A DNA stretch of 64,000 nt from Curtobacterium luteum (GCF_014646995.1 NZ_BMOI01000012.1:1-64000), one strand, 5' to 3'; numbered from the stretch's first letter, positions 33,157 to 42,072 are shown. Translations and numbers: made by a program. The notes: generated by a model not told the origin, from the letters alone.

Positions 33157-34434
33157 TCAGGCGGCGCGGTGCTCCTCGACCGGGATCGGCTCGGTGTCCG
33201 CGGCCGTGCTCGCGTCGGCCGCCGGGGTCGTGCCGGGCCGGATGAGCTCCGGACGCCGCCGGGAGCGGAACACCCAGGCCTTGAACAGCACGAACCTGAC
33301 CAGGGTCGCGAGCAGGTTCGCCCCCGTGAGCACGACGATCTCCGTGCCGTGCGAGGCGCCGGGGGCGGCTGCGTGCAGGACGACGAGCGACCCCGCCGTG
33401 ATCGCCCACGCGATGCCGAACACGACGAGCCCCTGCACGTGGTGCATCCCCGCCCCCGCACGGCCCTTCACGCCGAAGGTGAAGCGCCGGTTGAGCGCGG
33501 TGTTCCCGATCGCGGTGAGCAGGAGCGCGAGGAAGTCCGCCGTCTGCGCGCCGATCGCCGGCCGGAACAGGGCGTACAGGACCGCGAACGCGATCGTGGA
33601 CAGGACCCCGATCGCGCCGAAGCGCAGGACCTGCCCGACGATCCCGACGTGCGGCGGGGTGAAGGGGCGCCGGCCGATCGCGTCGTAGACCGGCGCGATC
33701 GGGATGCGGCCGGTGGCGAGCCCGCGTGACACCCGCCACATGCCCTTGAGGTCCTCCGTCGCGGTCGAGGCGATGTGCACCGACGAGTTGACGTCGTCGA
33801 CCCAGTCGACCGGGACCTCGTGCACGCGGAGTCCGGCGTGCTCGGCCAGGACGAGCAGTTCGGTGTCGAAGAACCACGCGTCGTCCTCGCAGAGCGGCAG
33901 GAGGTGCTGCGCGGCCTCGCGGGTGACGGCCTTGAACCCGCACTGCGCGTCGGAGAAGTCGACCCCCATCGTCGTGCGGAGCAGCAGGTTGTACGAGCGG
34001 GAGATGAACTCGCGCTTCCCGCCGCGGACCACCCGCGACGAGCCCGCGAGCCGGGTGCCGATCGCGAGGTCGGAGTGCCCCGACAGCAGGGGTGCGACGA
34101 GCGGTTCGAGGGCGGCGAGGTCCGTGGACAGGTCCTCGTCCACGTACACGAGCACCTGCGCCTCCGACGCGCCCCAGACCGCTTTGAGCGCCCGCCCGCG
34201 GCCCTTGAGCGGCAGGTGCACCGCCCGGACCTCCGGGAGCATGGCCGCCAGGTCGTCGGCGATGCGTGCGGTGTCGTCGGTCGACGCGTTGTCCGCGATC
34301 GTGATCCGCCACGTGTGGTGCAGCGAGGTGCGGCAGAAGGTGTGCAGCCGTCGGACGTGCGTCGCGAGCGTGTCCTGCTCGTTGTAGCAGGGGACGACGA
34401 TGTCGATGTCGAGGGTCTGGTTCGTCTCCGTCAT
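33157..34434 (-). CDS. bifunctional GT2 glycosyltransferase / GtrA membrane protein
   Basis: 425 residues. The N-terminal 245 residues form a GT-A glycosyltransferase of the dolichol-phosphate-mannose-synthase type: DIVVPCYNEQDTLATHV, the acid pair YVDEDLSTDL, and GVDFSDAQCGFKAVTREA. The C-terminal part (about 270-395) is a GtrA domain with four membrane helices (such as FGAIGVLSTIAFAVLYALF), thought to help move polyprenyl-phosphate sugars across the membrane. The tail is Pro/Ala/Glu-rich. I chose ATG 34434; ATG 34461 in the same frame is possible. It likely supplies a lipid-linked sugar, perhaps to the PMT-type enzyme at 38822. Confidence 0.85.
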   Translation of the reverse strand: MTETNQTLDIDIVVPCYNEQDTLATHVRRLHTFCRTSLHHTWRITIADNASTDDTARIADDLAAMLPEVRAVHLPLKGRGRALKAVWGASEAQVLVYVDEDLSTDLAALEPLVAPLLSGHSDLAIGTRLAGSSRVVRGGKREFISRSYNLLLRTTMGVDFSDAQCGFKAVTREAAQHLLPLCEDDAWFFDTELLVLAEHAGLRVHEVPVDWVDDVNSSVHIASTATEDLKGMWRVSRGLATGRIPIAPVYDAIGRRPFTPPHVGIVGQVLRFGAIGVLSTIAFAVLYALFRPAIGAQTADFLALLLTAIGNTALNRRFTFGVKGRAGAGMHHVQGLVVFGIAWAITAGSLVVLHAAAPGASHGTEIVVLTGANLLATLVRFVLFKAWVFRSRRRPELIRPGTTPAADASTAADTEPIPVEEHRAA

Positions 34435-34555
34435 GCCGATCAGACTCGGCAGCGGGGTCATGCGCACCGCAGCAGGACCCTGTGGCGGCCCTAAGAACGA
34501 ACTCCCGGTGAACGACCGGACACGACAGGTGTCGTCCGGATACGGTCGAGCCACG

Positions 34556-35374
34556 ATGACGACCGAGCGCGACGACGCCCAGCGGCCGGCCACGCTGCTC
34601 CCCGGTGAGCGGTTGGGTCTGTCGCTCGACGAGCGGTGCGCGGAGTTCGAGGCGCTCCTGCTCGAGCCACCGCTGCACGGCATCCGCCGCCAGGGGCACG
34701 ACTGGCTCCGGGAGCGGTACACCGAGATCGTGCCGATCGTCCTGCCCGCTGCCCTCCGCGCGGTCGAACGTGGTGAGCCGGTCGACCCGGGGAGCCTCGA
34801 TCGGCTCCGGCGGGTGGCTGCTGCCCGTGCAGAGGACCCTCGGGTGGACCTCTCGGTCGTGCTCCGTGGCGCGCTGCCGGCGATCCGGGTCTTCGCCCTC
34901 GTGATGCACACGGCTGTCCGTGACCATGCGGGGCCGGCGGACCGCGCGGCGCGCACGATGCTCGCGATGAGCCGGGCGTCCCTCGTCGCCCACGAGCTCG
35001 GCTCGTGCTGGGCGGAGGCGTGGTCGCAGGAGCGTGGACGGGTGGCGGGCACCACCCCGGCGGAGGTCGATGCGGGCGAGATCGAGCTCGTGGCTCGGGC
35101 GCCCGGGCTCGACGAATCCGAGGAACGGATGCTGGCGCTCGCCGCACAGGGACTCTCGAACGACCAGATCGCCAGCGAGACGTCCTACAGCCGTCAGGCC
35201 GTCGCGTGGCACCTCGGGCGACTGATGCGCACCTGGAGGGCGCCGAACCGGACGGCCCTGGTGTCGGTCGCCTTCGTGCGGGGGTGGATCCGCGCTCGTG
35301 CCCACGGCCCCGGGGGATCGCGACGACCGCCCGAGCTCGGCGCAGCTGCCCGCACGGACGACGACACCCCCTGA
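34556..35374 (+). CDS. LuxR-type HTH regulator with an unknown N-terminal domain
   Basis: 272 residues. The C-terminal 75 residues are a LuxR/GerE-like helix-turn-helix: ERMLALAAQGLSNDQIASE then SYSRQAVAWHLGRLMRTW. The N-terminal 190 residues are all-helical, with a stretch RVFALVMHTAVRDHAGPADR, and lack a receiver aspartate, so it is not a classic response regulator. A leaderless-type box TACGGT lies 9 nt before the ATG. It is divergent from the glycosyltransferase gene, sharing a 121-nt upstream region. The signal is unknown. Confidence 0.72.
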   Translation: MTTERDDAQRPATLLPGERLGLSLDERCAEFEALLLEPPLHGIRRQGHDWLRERYTEIVPIVLPAALRAVERGEPVDPGSLDRLRRVAAARAEDPRVDLSVVLRGALPAIRVFALVMHTAVRDHAGPADRAARTMLAMSRASLVAHELGSCWAEAWSQERGRVAGTTPAEVDAGEIELVARAPGLDESEERMLALAAQGLSNDQIASETSYSRQAVAWHLGRLMRTWRAPNRTALVSVAFVRGWIRARAHGPGGSRRPPELGAAARTDDDTP

Positions 35375-35412
35375 GACCGAGGTCGCAGGGGGTGCTCGTC
35401 AGGGGCTGAGGG

Positions 35413-35904
35413 TCAGCCGCCGTTGACGTGGATGACGTTGTCGATGCGTTCGATGTTCCCGAACGCACCCCAGTTCAGCCAGCCGCCGTCGCCGTTGTTG
35501 GTGATCTTGCCGGCACCCTTGAACCAGTAGATGACGTAGTTGCCACCCTTGATGTCGATCGACTGGGCGTCGGCCACGTCGCCCTCGACGGTGATGTCCT
35601 GGTTCTTGTTGACGACCGCGACCGTGAGGCGGTCCGGGTTCCCCGCGTTCCGGTACCCGACGTCGAGCGCGGCCTGCACGGCTCCGCCGCGGTCGCTCTG
35701 GTCGTTGACCGCGTCGGCGATCGCGTTGACGATCGCGACCGGGTCGAGGTTGACGTTCACGCTCCCGCCGACGTCGGCCATCGAGGAGCTCGGCGCCGGT
35801 TCCGCGGCCTGCGCCGGGGCGGCGACGAACGCGCCCGCGATGACCGCGCCGGTGATGGCGGTGCCGGTGGCGAGCTTGAGGGACGTGCGCTTGAACGAGT
35901 TCAT
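35413..35904 (-). CDS. secreted small protein of unknown function
   Basis: 163 residues. A clear Sec signal peptide, MNSFKRTSLKLATGTAITGA then VIAGAFVAAPAQA with an AQA-A cleavage site, gives a mature protein of about 130 residues. It is rich in Asn/Asp and aromatic residues (GGNYVIYWFKGAGKITNNGD, GGWLNWGAFGNIE) and likely beta-sheet. There are no cysteines in the mature part. It converges with the LuxR-type gene (38 nt between stops). The 240-nt region upstream holds nothing I can name besides a possible promoter. I do not recognise the family. Confidence 0.65.
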   Translation of the reverse strand: MNSFKRTSLKLATGTAITGAVIAGAFVAAPAQAAEPAPSSSMADVGGSVNVNLDPVAIVNAIADAVNDQSDRGGAVQAALDVGYRNAGNPDRLTVAVVNKNQDITVEGDVADAQSIDIKGGNYVIYWFKGAGKITNNGDGGWLNWGAFGNIERIDNVIHVNGG

Positions 35905-36117
35905 GATCGTTTCCCATCTTCCGCATCGGTGACCCGGAGGTCGTGTTGCTCGGACAGGAACCAGCCTGCGTCGGCCTCGGTGCCGATGCACGCGATCGGG
36001 CGCGACGTTGGACGATCGTCTGACGCTCGGCCGCAGTGCACTCCCATCTGGGACACTCCGCCGCGAAGCCCCCTGGAGCGACCGCGTCCGAGCATCGGTG
36101 CACCGGCCTGCCCCGAG

Positions 36118-36169
36118 GTCAACCCGTGGTGCCGAGGACCACGGTCAACCCGTGGCGCCGAGGACCACC
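36118..36169. repeat. 26-bp tandem duplication
   Basis: Two adjacent 26-bp units, GTCAACCCGTGGTGCCGAGG ACCACG and a copy with one inner change (CGTGGC). The second covers the last codons and stop of the small membrane gene at 36145, so the duplicated end would encode VVLGTTG instead of VVLGATG. Confidence 0.7.
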
Positions 36170-36420
36170 TGGACCACGCCGATCACGACGAGCACGGCGA
36201 TGGGCACCCCCGCGATCCACAGACCGGCGCGCAACTGCGTCCGCCGGATCGTCGGGGCCGCGTGCGACGACTGGGCGAACCGGGTCGCGGCGACGAGCTC
36301 CGGCGCTGCCGCGGGCGGCTCGGGCTCGGGCTGGGGTCGGTCGTCCTCGAACGCCGGGACCTCGACGACGAAGTCCTCGGCGCGTGGCTGCCCCGGCAGC
36401 TGACGGTAGTCGTTCGGCAC
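36145..36420 (-). CDS. small single-helix membrane protein
   Basis: 91 residues with a GTG start and GGGAGG before it. Residues 1-60 are Pro/Glu-rich and cytoplasmic (PQPEPEPPAAAPELVAAT); residues about 66-88 form one membrane helix (GLWIAGVPIAVLVVIGVVQVV). It begins 30 nt after the histidine kinase stop and may be the last gene of that operon. No known domain. Confidence 0.55.
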   Translation of the reverse strand: MPNDYRQLPGQPRAEDFVVEVPAFEDDRPQPEPEPPAAAPELVAATRFAQSSHAAPTIRRTQLRAGLWIAGVPIAVLVVIGVVQVVLGATG

Positions 36421-36450
36421 GGTACCCTCCCTCGTCCCCGTCCAGGCAGA

Positions 36451-38073
36451 CTACTGCGCGGGCGAGGGACCCGACGAGGCGGTGTGCGTGAGGTCGACCG
36501 TGAACGCCGTCCGGCCCGGACCGGACACCACGCGGACGCTCCCGCCGTGCGCCTGCGCGACCGCCTGGACGATCGCCAGCCCGAGGCCGCTCGTGCCGTG
36601 CTCCCGCGATCGCGAGGCCTCGCCCCGGGTGAAGCGGTCGAAGAGCGTCGGCAGCAGCGCGGGGTCGATGGGCGGCCCGTCGTTCGCGACGACCAGCCGC
36701 ACGGTCTGCTGCCCCTCCCCGCGGACACGCTGCAGGGACACCACGACGGCCGTCCCGTCCGGCGTGTGGCTGGCGGCGTTGGCGAGGAGGTTCCGCACGA
36801 GGCGACGCAGCTGTCCGGCGTCACCGTCGACGGTGACCGGCTCGGCGTCGACCTCGAGCGTCCAGCGGTGCCCGGGAGCCGTGGTGCGTGCGTCCATCGT
36901 CGCCTCGACCACGATCGAGGTCAGGTCGAGCGCCTCGACCACGAGCGGCGCCGATCCGGCCAGGGTCCGCGCGTCGAGCCGCGCGAGCAGCAGGAGCTCC
37001 TCGACGAGGTCGCCCATCCGGACGGCCTCGGTCGCGATCCGATCGACGTTCGCGTGCACCGCTCGGAGGTCGTGCGAGGACGCGGAGAGCTCGGCGTAGG
37101 CGCGGACGGTGGCGATCGGCGTGCGGAGCTCGTGCGAGGCGTCCGCGACGAAGGTGCGCATGCCCGCCTCGGCCTCCCGTCGGACGGTCAGGGCGCGGCC
37201 GACGTGCCCGAGGAGTCGGTTCAGAGCGGTGCCGACCTGCCCGACCTCACGGTTCGCGGTGAGGTCCGACGTCGCGACCCGGGCGGTGATGTCGGTGTCC
37301 CCGCGTTCGAGGTCGAGGGCGGCGACGTCGGACGCCACCCCGGCGACGCGCTCGAGCGGTCGGAGCGCGCGGCGGACCGTCAGGGCGAGGGCCCAGGTCG
37401 CGACCGCGAGCCCGAGCAGCGTGACGCCGCCGAACACGACCGCGAGTCGCACGATCGTCGCGTCGAGGGACCCCAGCGGCAACGCGGTGACGTACACGTC
37501 GTCGCCGTTGCCCACCGCCTGCGCCCGGTAGCTGCCGAGCGATCCGAGTCGGACCGTCACCGGGCTGCCGTCGTGGTCGATGGCGGCGAGGGTGCGTCGC
37601 TGGGCGGTCGTGAGGCCGTGTTGCCGGCCCTCGCTGTCGGTGTACCCGGCGAGGGCCGTGGACCCGGACCGGAACACGGCCACGACGGTGCCCGCCGCCT
37701 GCCCGGGCACCCCGATGAACCGGTTGTCCGGGTCCGGTCCGTCGGACGACGACCCGGACCCCGACGACCCGGACCCCGACGACCCGGACCCCGACGACCC
37801 GGACGGCGGCGCGCCTCCGTCGCCGACCACCCGGCCGGCGGCGGTCGCCAGCTCCGCGTCCAACCGCCCGACCAGGTACTCCCGGAACGCCACCACTGTC
37901 ACGGCCCCCACCACGACGTTGGTCACGACGAGCAGCAGCGCCACCGCCCCGACGATCCGCCACCGGAGCGACGGCGCCCGGCCGCTCCCGACCCGACCGG
38001 CCCCGGCCTCGGCCCCCGCCCGGGCCCCGGCCTCGGCCCCTGCCCGGCCCCGCCCGGACCCCACCCGCCTCAC
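36451..38073 (-). CDS. membrane sensor histidine kinase (HAMP-HisKA-HATPase)
   Basis: 540 residues with a GTG start overlapping the response-regulator stop in GTGA. Order: Gly/Arg/Ala-repeat N-terminus; membrane helix 1 (IVGAVALLLVVTNVVVGAVT); an outside sensor domain with a Ser/Gly repeat; helix 2 (LAVVFGGVTLLGLAVATWAL); HAMP; the phosphoacceptor box FVADASHELRTPIATVRAYA; N box NLLANAASHTPDG; and G box GTSGLGLAIVQAVAQAHGG. All kinase motifs are intact. The 15-bp DNA repeat in the sensor part could vary in length. It works with the regulator at 38070-38789. The signal is unknown, perhaps envelope-related. Confidence 0.9.
   Translation of the reverse strand: MRRVGSGRGRAGAEAGARAGAEAGAGRVGSGRAPSLRWRIVGAVALLLVVTNVVVGAVTVVAFREYLVGRLDAELATAAGRVVGDGGAPPSGSSGSGSSGSGSSGSGSSSDGPDPDNRFIGVPGQAAGTVVAVFRSGSTALAGYTDSEGRQHGLTTAQRRTLAAIDHDGSPVTVRLGSLGSYRAQAVGNGDDVYVTALPLGSLDATIVRLAVVFGGVTLLGLAVATWALALTVRRALRPLERVAGVASDVAALDLERGDTDITARVATSDLTANREVGQVGTALNRLLGHVGRALTVRREAEAGMRTFVADASHELRTPIATVRAYAELSASSHDLRAVHANVDRIATEAVRMGDLVEELLLLARLDARTLAGSAPLVVEALDLTSIVVEATMDARTTAPGHRWTLEVDAEPVTVDGDAGQLRRLVRNLLANAASHTPDGTAVVVSLQRVRGEGQQTVRLVVANDGPPIDPALLPTLFDRFTRGEASRSREHGTSGLGLAIVQAVAQAHGGSVRVVSGPGRTAFTVDLTHTASSGPSPAQ
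37748..37804. repeat. 15-bp minisatellite inside the histidine kinase gene
   Basis: GACGACCCGGACCCC is repeated three times (37748-37792), then 12 nt more. It encodes the (GSGSS)-like run in the extracytoplasmic part. The unit is a multiple of 3, so gain or loss keeps the frame. Confidence 0.8.
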
Positions 38074-38789
38074 GACGTCGGGCGGAGCACGTACCCGGCC
38101 CCGCGCACGGTCTGCAGCATCGGCTCGCGGCCGGCGTCGAGCTTCTTCCGCAGGTACGACACGTACATGTCGACAAGGTTCGACGACGCCCCGAAGTCCA
38201 TGCCCCAGACACTGGCGAGGATGTGCTCCCGCGACAGTACCCGGTTCGCGTTCCGCGCCAGGTACCGCAGCAGCTCGTACTCGGTCGGGGTGAGGTCGAG
38301 CGCTGCACCGCCCCGGACGACCGTGCGGGCGTCCTCGTCGAGGTGGAGGTCGCCGACGACCAGCCCCGCGGGTCCGGCTGCCGCGACCCGAGCCGAGGTC
38401 CGGGCCAGGATGCGTGCCCGCACGAGCAGCTCCGCGATCCCGAAGGGCTTCGTCAGGTAGTCGTCGCCGCCGCCCGTGAGTCCGGCGAGCCGGTCCTCCG
38501 GAGCGTCCCGCGCGGTGAGGAAGAGCACGCGGACGTCGTCCCGGGCGTCCCGGAGGCGCTCGAGCACCTCGAAGCCGTCGATGTCCGGCAGCATCACGTC
38601 GAGCACGATGACGTCCGGCTGGAACTCCCGCGCGGCGAAGAGCACGTCCCGTCCGCGGTGCACGGCGCGCACGGCCCAGCCGTCGCCCTCGAACGCGAGG
38701 GCGACGGCGTCCGCGAGGGCGTGTTCGTCGTCGACGACGAGGACGCGGACGGGGGTGCCGTCCGTGCGCTGCAGCGGGGTGCCGGCCAT
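38070..38789 (-). CDS. OmpR/PhoB-family response regulator
   Basis: 239 residues. The receiver domain has VLVVDDEHALADAVALAF, the phosphorylated Asp in DVIVLDVMLPDIDGFEVLER, and the conserved Lys in GGDDYLTKPFGIAELL. The C-terminal winged helix holds LTPTEYELLRYLARNANRVL and SREHILASVWGMDF, then VSYLRKKL and VRGAGYVLRP. A leaderless-type box TAGGCT lies 7 nt before the ATG. It starts 32 nt after the PMT-family gene and overlaps the kinase gene by 4 nt, so it can form a pair with the kinase. Confidence 0.92.
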   Translation of the reverse strand: MAGTPLQRTDGTPVRVLVVDDEHALADAVALAFEGDGWAVRAVHRGRDVLFAAREFQPDVIVLDVMLPDIDGFEVLERLRDARDDVRVLFLTARDAPEDRLAGLTGGGDDYLTKPFGIAELLVRARILARTSARVAAAGPAGLVVGDLHLDEDARTVVRGGAALDLTPTEYELLRYLARNANRVLSREHILASVWGMDFGASSNLVDMYVSYLRKKLDAGREPMLQTVRGAGYVLRPTS

Positions 38790-38821
38790 GTCGGCGAGCC
38801 TATCCGCGCCCTCGTCGTGCA

Positions 38822-41035
38822 TCACTTCGTGGCGCTCAGGTCGTAGACCGTCGACCCGCCGACCGTCGTGCTGCTGTAGTTCGCCTCGACCCACTCCTGG
38901 ATCGCCGAGGCGGTGGAGGAGCCGCCGCCCATCCCGCCTCCGGTCCCGGAGGAGATGTAGTACGCGATCTTGCCCTCGGCGACGTACGCCTTGAACTCGG
39001 CGAGCGTCGGCGTCGGGTCGCTCGACCAGCCACCGATCGCCATCACGGCGGTGTCGGTGTCCAGTTCGAGCTGCGCGGCGGACTGCGAACCGTCGACCGC
39101 GGCTGCCCAGGTGGTGTCGGTCGCTTCGAGCAGCTTCTGCAGTGCCGACGACGTCGACGCGCCTCCGCCGCCCATCGCGCCGCCACCGGCCTGGAGGCCC
39201 GTCCCCGACTCGCCGTCGGAGGTCGCCCCGTCGGATCCCTCCTGGGTGCCGGTGCCGTCCTGGTCGCCGGACGTGCCGTCCGGCATCGACGGGGCCTCGC
39301 CCGTCGTGCCCTCGGGGGCCTCGCCCGAGGTGCCGCCGAGCGGCGTGCCGCCGGGGCCCTGCTGGGAGCCGTCCGAGGAGTCGGAGCTGTCGCTCTCGGA
39401 ACCGGAGGCCGATCCGCCGGGGCCTCCCGCGCCTCCCGGCTGACCGCCGCCGGTACCGCCACCCATCCCGCCGGAGCTGCTGCCGGACGGGCCGACGCTC
39501 GGGATCGAACCGGAGTGCGCGACGGTCGTCGTGGCGAGGGCGTAGGCGGTCGTCCCGGTCAGTCCGAAGAGCGTGCCGGCGAGGACGCCCACGGTGACGA
39601 GCTTCCGGAGCGTGGGCACGTTGCCGACGAGGATCGCCGCGGTGGACAGGAGTCCGCCGATCAGCACGACCCACCGGAGCCAGGGGAGCCACGTCGGGTT
39701 CTCGTTCAGGAGGCAGAAGCCCCAGGAGGCGGTGATGCCGATCATGCCCGCGAGGCCGAGCCGTGCGGTGACGCGCCCTCGCTCGCTCCACATCAGGGCG
39801 CCGCCGGTGCCGACGAGACCCGCGATCGCCGGGGCGAGGGCGACCGTGTAGTACGGGTGGATCGTGCCGGACATGTACGAGAAGACGAGTCCGGTGACGA
39901 CGAGCCACCCGCCCCAGAGCACGAGGCCGACACGGACCGGGTCGCCGAGGTGCCGGCGTCCGACGAGCACGAGGCCGAGGACGAGCGCGAGCAGCGCCGC
40001 GGGCAGGAGCCACGAGATCTCGAGGCCCATCTCGGAGGAGAAGAGCCGGTCCAGGCCGGTCGAGCCGCCGAACGACGACCCGGCGGTCCCGCCGCCCATC
40101 CCGCCGCCGCCGTTGCCCGAGCCGCCGAAGATCCGGCCGAGGCCGTTGTAGCCGAACACGAGGTCGAGCACGGTGTTGTTCGTCGAGCCGCCGATGTACG
40201 GGCGCGACTCCGCGGGCCAGAGCCACACGGCGACGACCCACCACCCGGCGGAGACCACGAGCGACACCGCCGCGATGCCGAGGCCGATCGCCCGCTTCCC
40301 CCAGCTCGTCCGCGCGGCGACGAGGTACACGAGGCCGAACGCCGGCAGGACGAGGAGTCCCTGCAGCATCTTCGTCAGGAACGCGAACCCGAGGGCGACC
40401 CCGGCGAGCGCGATCCACTTCCAGCTGCCGCGCGGGAGCGCCCGCACGGTGCAGTACGCACCGGCGGTCATGAGCAGCACGAGCAGCGCGTCCGGGTTGT
40501 CGAAGCGGAACATGAGCGCGGCCGCCGGGGTGGCCGCCACGACGAAGCCCGCCAGCAGCGCTCCGACGTTCGCGGTCGTGGCGCCGAGCCGGGCGAGGGT
40601 GCGGCGGACGGTGCCCCACACGAGCGCGACCGACCCGACGGCCATGAGCGCCTGGGGCAGGAGCAGGCTGAACGACGAGAAGCCGAACAGCCGCGCGGAC
40701 AGCACCATCACCCACAGCGAAGCCGGCGGCTTGTCGACCGTGATGAAGTTCGACGAGTCGAGGGAGCCGAAGAAGAACGCCTCCCACGACTTCGTGCCGG
40801 CCTGCACGGCGGCGGCGTAGAAGCTGTTCGCGTACCCGGAGATGCTGAGGTCCCAGAGGTACACGACGGCGGTCAGGGCGAGGAGCGCCCAGAACGCCGG
40901 CCGGAGCCAGCGGGCGTCCTCGCGCTCGCCCAGGAAGAGTCGGGCGAGGGGCGGGCGGCGGTCCCGGGAGGCGGTGGCCCCCTCCGGGTGTGCGCGCTCG
41001 CGACGGTCGGTCACGGGGGTCGGGAACGTGGTCAT
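38822..41035 (-). CDS. PMT/ArnT-family (GT39-like) membrane glycosyltransferase
   Basis: 737 residues with 10-12 membrane helices. The first outside loop contains SISGYANSFYAAAVQAGTKS and FITVDKPPASLWVMVLSARL, the pattern of GT-C enzymes that use lipid-phosphate sugars (acidic residues after helix 1). A Gly/Met-rich loop (GGSGNGGGGMGGGTAG) and a long Ser/Gly/Thr/Glu-rich stretch (about residues 510-640) precede a folded C-terminal domain ending in GGSTVYDLSATK. It probably moves a mannose-like sugar from a polyprenyl phosphate to a cell-surface target; the GT2-GtrA protein could provide the donor. The response regulator and kinase follow, perhaps in one transcript. Confidence 0.85.
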   Translation of the reverse strand: MTTFPTPVTDRRERAHPEGATASRDRRPPLARLFLGEREDARWLRPAFWALLALTAVVYLWDLSISGYANSFYAAAVQAGTKSWEAFFFGSLDSSNFITVDKPPASLWVMVLSARLFGFSSFSLLLPQALMAVGSVALVWGTVRRTLARLGATTANVGALLAGFVVAATPAAALMFRFDNPDALLVLLMTAGAYCTVRALPRGSWKWIALAGVALGFAFLTKMLQGLLVLPAFGLVYLVAARTSWGKRAIGLGIAAVSLVVSAGWWVVAVWLWPAESRPYIGGSTNNTVLDLVFGYNGLGRIFGGSGNGGGGMGGGTAGSSFGGSTGLDRLFSSEMGLEISWLLPAALLALVLGLVLVGRRHLGDPVRVGLVLWGGWLVVTGLVFSYMSGTIHPYYTVALAPAIAGLVGTGGALMWSERGRVTARLGLAGMIGITASWGFCLLNENPTWLPWLRWVVLIGGLLSTAAILVGNVPTLRKLVTVGVLAGTLFGLTGTTAYALATTTVAHSGSIPSVGPSGSSSGGMGGGTGGGQPGGAGGPGGSASGSESDSSDSSDGSQQGPGGTPLGGTSGEAPEGTTGEAPSMPDGTSGDQDGTGTQEGSDGATSDGESGTGLQAGGGAMGGGGASTSSALQKLLEATDTTWAAAVDGSQSAAQLELDTDTAVMAIGGWSSDPTPTLAEFKAYVAEGKIAYYISSGTGGGMGGGSSTASAIQEWVEANYSSTTVGGSTVYDLSATK

Positions 41036-41157
41036 GACGATGAGGTTCCCGGGCGTTCCCCGAACGGACCGATGCGCTGCCTTGGTGCTCCCTAAGACCT
41101 CCGCCGCGAGGTCGGGCGGGCGCGCCGAACGCGGACCGGCGCGGGCGACGCGGTGTC

Positions 41158-41217
41158 GCACAACCAAAGTCGATCCGCACCGCGATCTTCCGTGGTGCGA
41201 GCCGACTTTGGTTGTGC
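41158..41217. repeat. two-stage hairpin upstream of the PMT-family gene
   Basis: Outer arms GCACAACCAAAGTCG (41158-41172) and CGACTTTGGTTGTGC (41203-41217) are perfect, with inner arms CGCACC (41176-41181) and GGTGCG (41194-41199). It lies 27 nt past the fructosamine-kinase-like stop, so may be its terminator. Confidence 0.65.
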
Positions 41218-41244
41218 GCGCGGCAGCCCCGCTGCGAGGTCCGG

Positions 41245-42072
41245 TCAGGCGTACCGGCGGGCCGCCCGGAGCGCGGCGCCCGTGTACGAGCCGCCGAACA
41301 GGAACACGTGCAGCAGCAGCGGCGCGAGCTGGTGGAGCTCGACCCGCTCCTGCCAGCCGTCCGCGAGCGGCGACTCCTCGTCGTAGGCCGCGAGGACGGT
41401 CTCGAGCCGCGGCAGCCCGAAGAGTCCGAGCAGCGCCAGGTCCGTCTCCGCGTGTCCGCCGTGCGGGTTCGCGTCGATGAGCACCGCGCCGGTCGGGGTC
41501 GTCCCGTCCACCGGCTGCCCGGGCGTCGGCCACAGGACGTTCCCCGCCCAGAGGTCCCCGTGCAGCCGCGCGGGGCCGTCCCCGACGAGTCCGGGCTGGG
41601 GCGAGCCGAACTCGCCGTCCTCGAGCCGCTCGGCCACACGCTCGAAGACCGCCGCCTCGGACCCGTCGAAGCCGCCCGCGTCGACGATCCGGTGCACGTA
41701 GTCGCGGATCCGGTACTCCGCGAAGAACTCGCCCCAGGTGTCGGGCGCGTCCGCCGCCGACACGAACGCGGTCCGCGACCGTCCCATCCGCAGCGCGCCC
41801 GGGGACGGGAACCCCGGCGAGGGTGCACCCCAGTGCGCCGCACCGGCCGCGTGCGTGTGGGCGAGCGAGCGGCCGAAGCGCTCGGCCTGCGCGGTCGTCG
41901 GGGCGCCGTCGCTGATCTGCTCGAGGTGCAGCACCCGCGGCTCCGGGTGCGCGAGGACGCGGGCGGTGCGGGTGCCGCCGGTGGCCTCGGCCTCGGCGAG
42001 CCACGCGAGCCCGGCGGCCTCGGCGGTCGCCTCGTCGGGGTCGGTGAAGGTCTTCACGAACGTCTCGGCCAT
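41245..42072 (-). CDS. fructosamine kinase / phosphotransferase family protein
   Basis: 275 residues of the aminoglycoside-phosphotransferase fold. The catalytic loop is RLHGDLWAGNVLW, followed by LIDANPHGGHAETDLALLGL, the fructosamine-kinase form of the DxD metal motif. These enzymes phosphorylate glycated amines so the sugar is shed (protein repair); bacterial members may have other small-molecule substrates. A CAGGAT box lies 6 nt before ATG 42072, a leaderless-type start. It is convergent with no gene; a hairpin follows. Confidence 0.82.
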   Translation of the reverse strand: MAETFVKTFTDPDEATAEAAGLAWLAEAEATGGTRTARVLAHPEPRVLHLEQISDGAPTTAQAERFGRSLAHTHAAGAAHWGAPSPGFPSPGALRMGRSRTAFVSAADAPDTWGEFFAEYRIRDYVHRIVDAGGFDGSEAAVFERVAERLEDGEFGSPQPGLVGDGPARLHGDLWAGNVLWPTPGQPVDGTTPTGAVLIDANPHGGHAETDLALLGLFGLPRLETVLAAYDEESPLADGWQERVELHQLAPLLLHVFLFGGSYTGAALRAARRYA

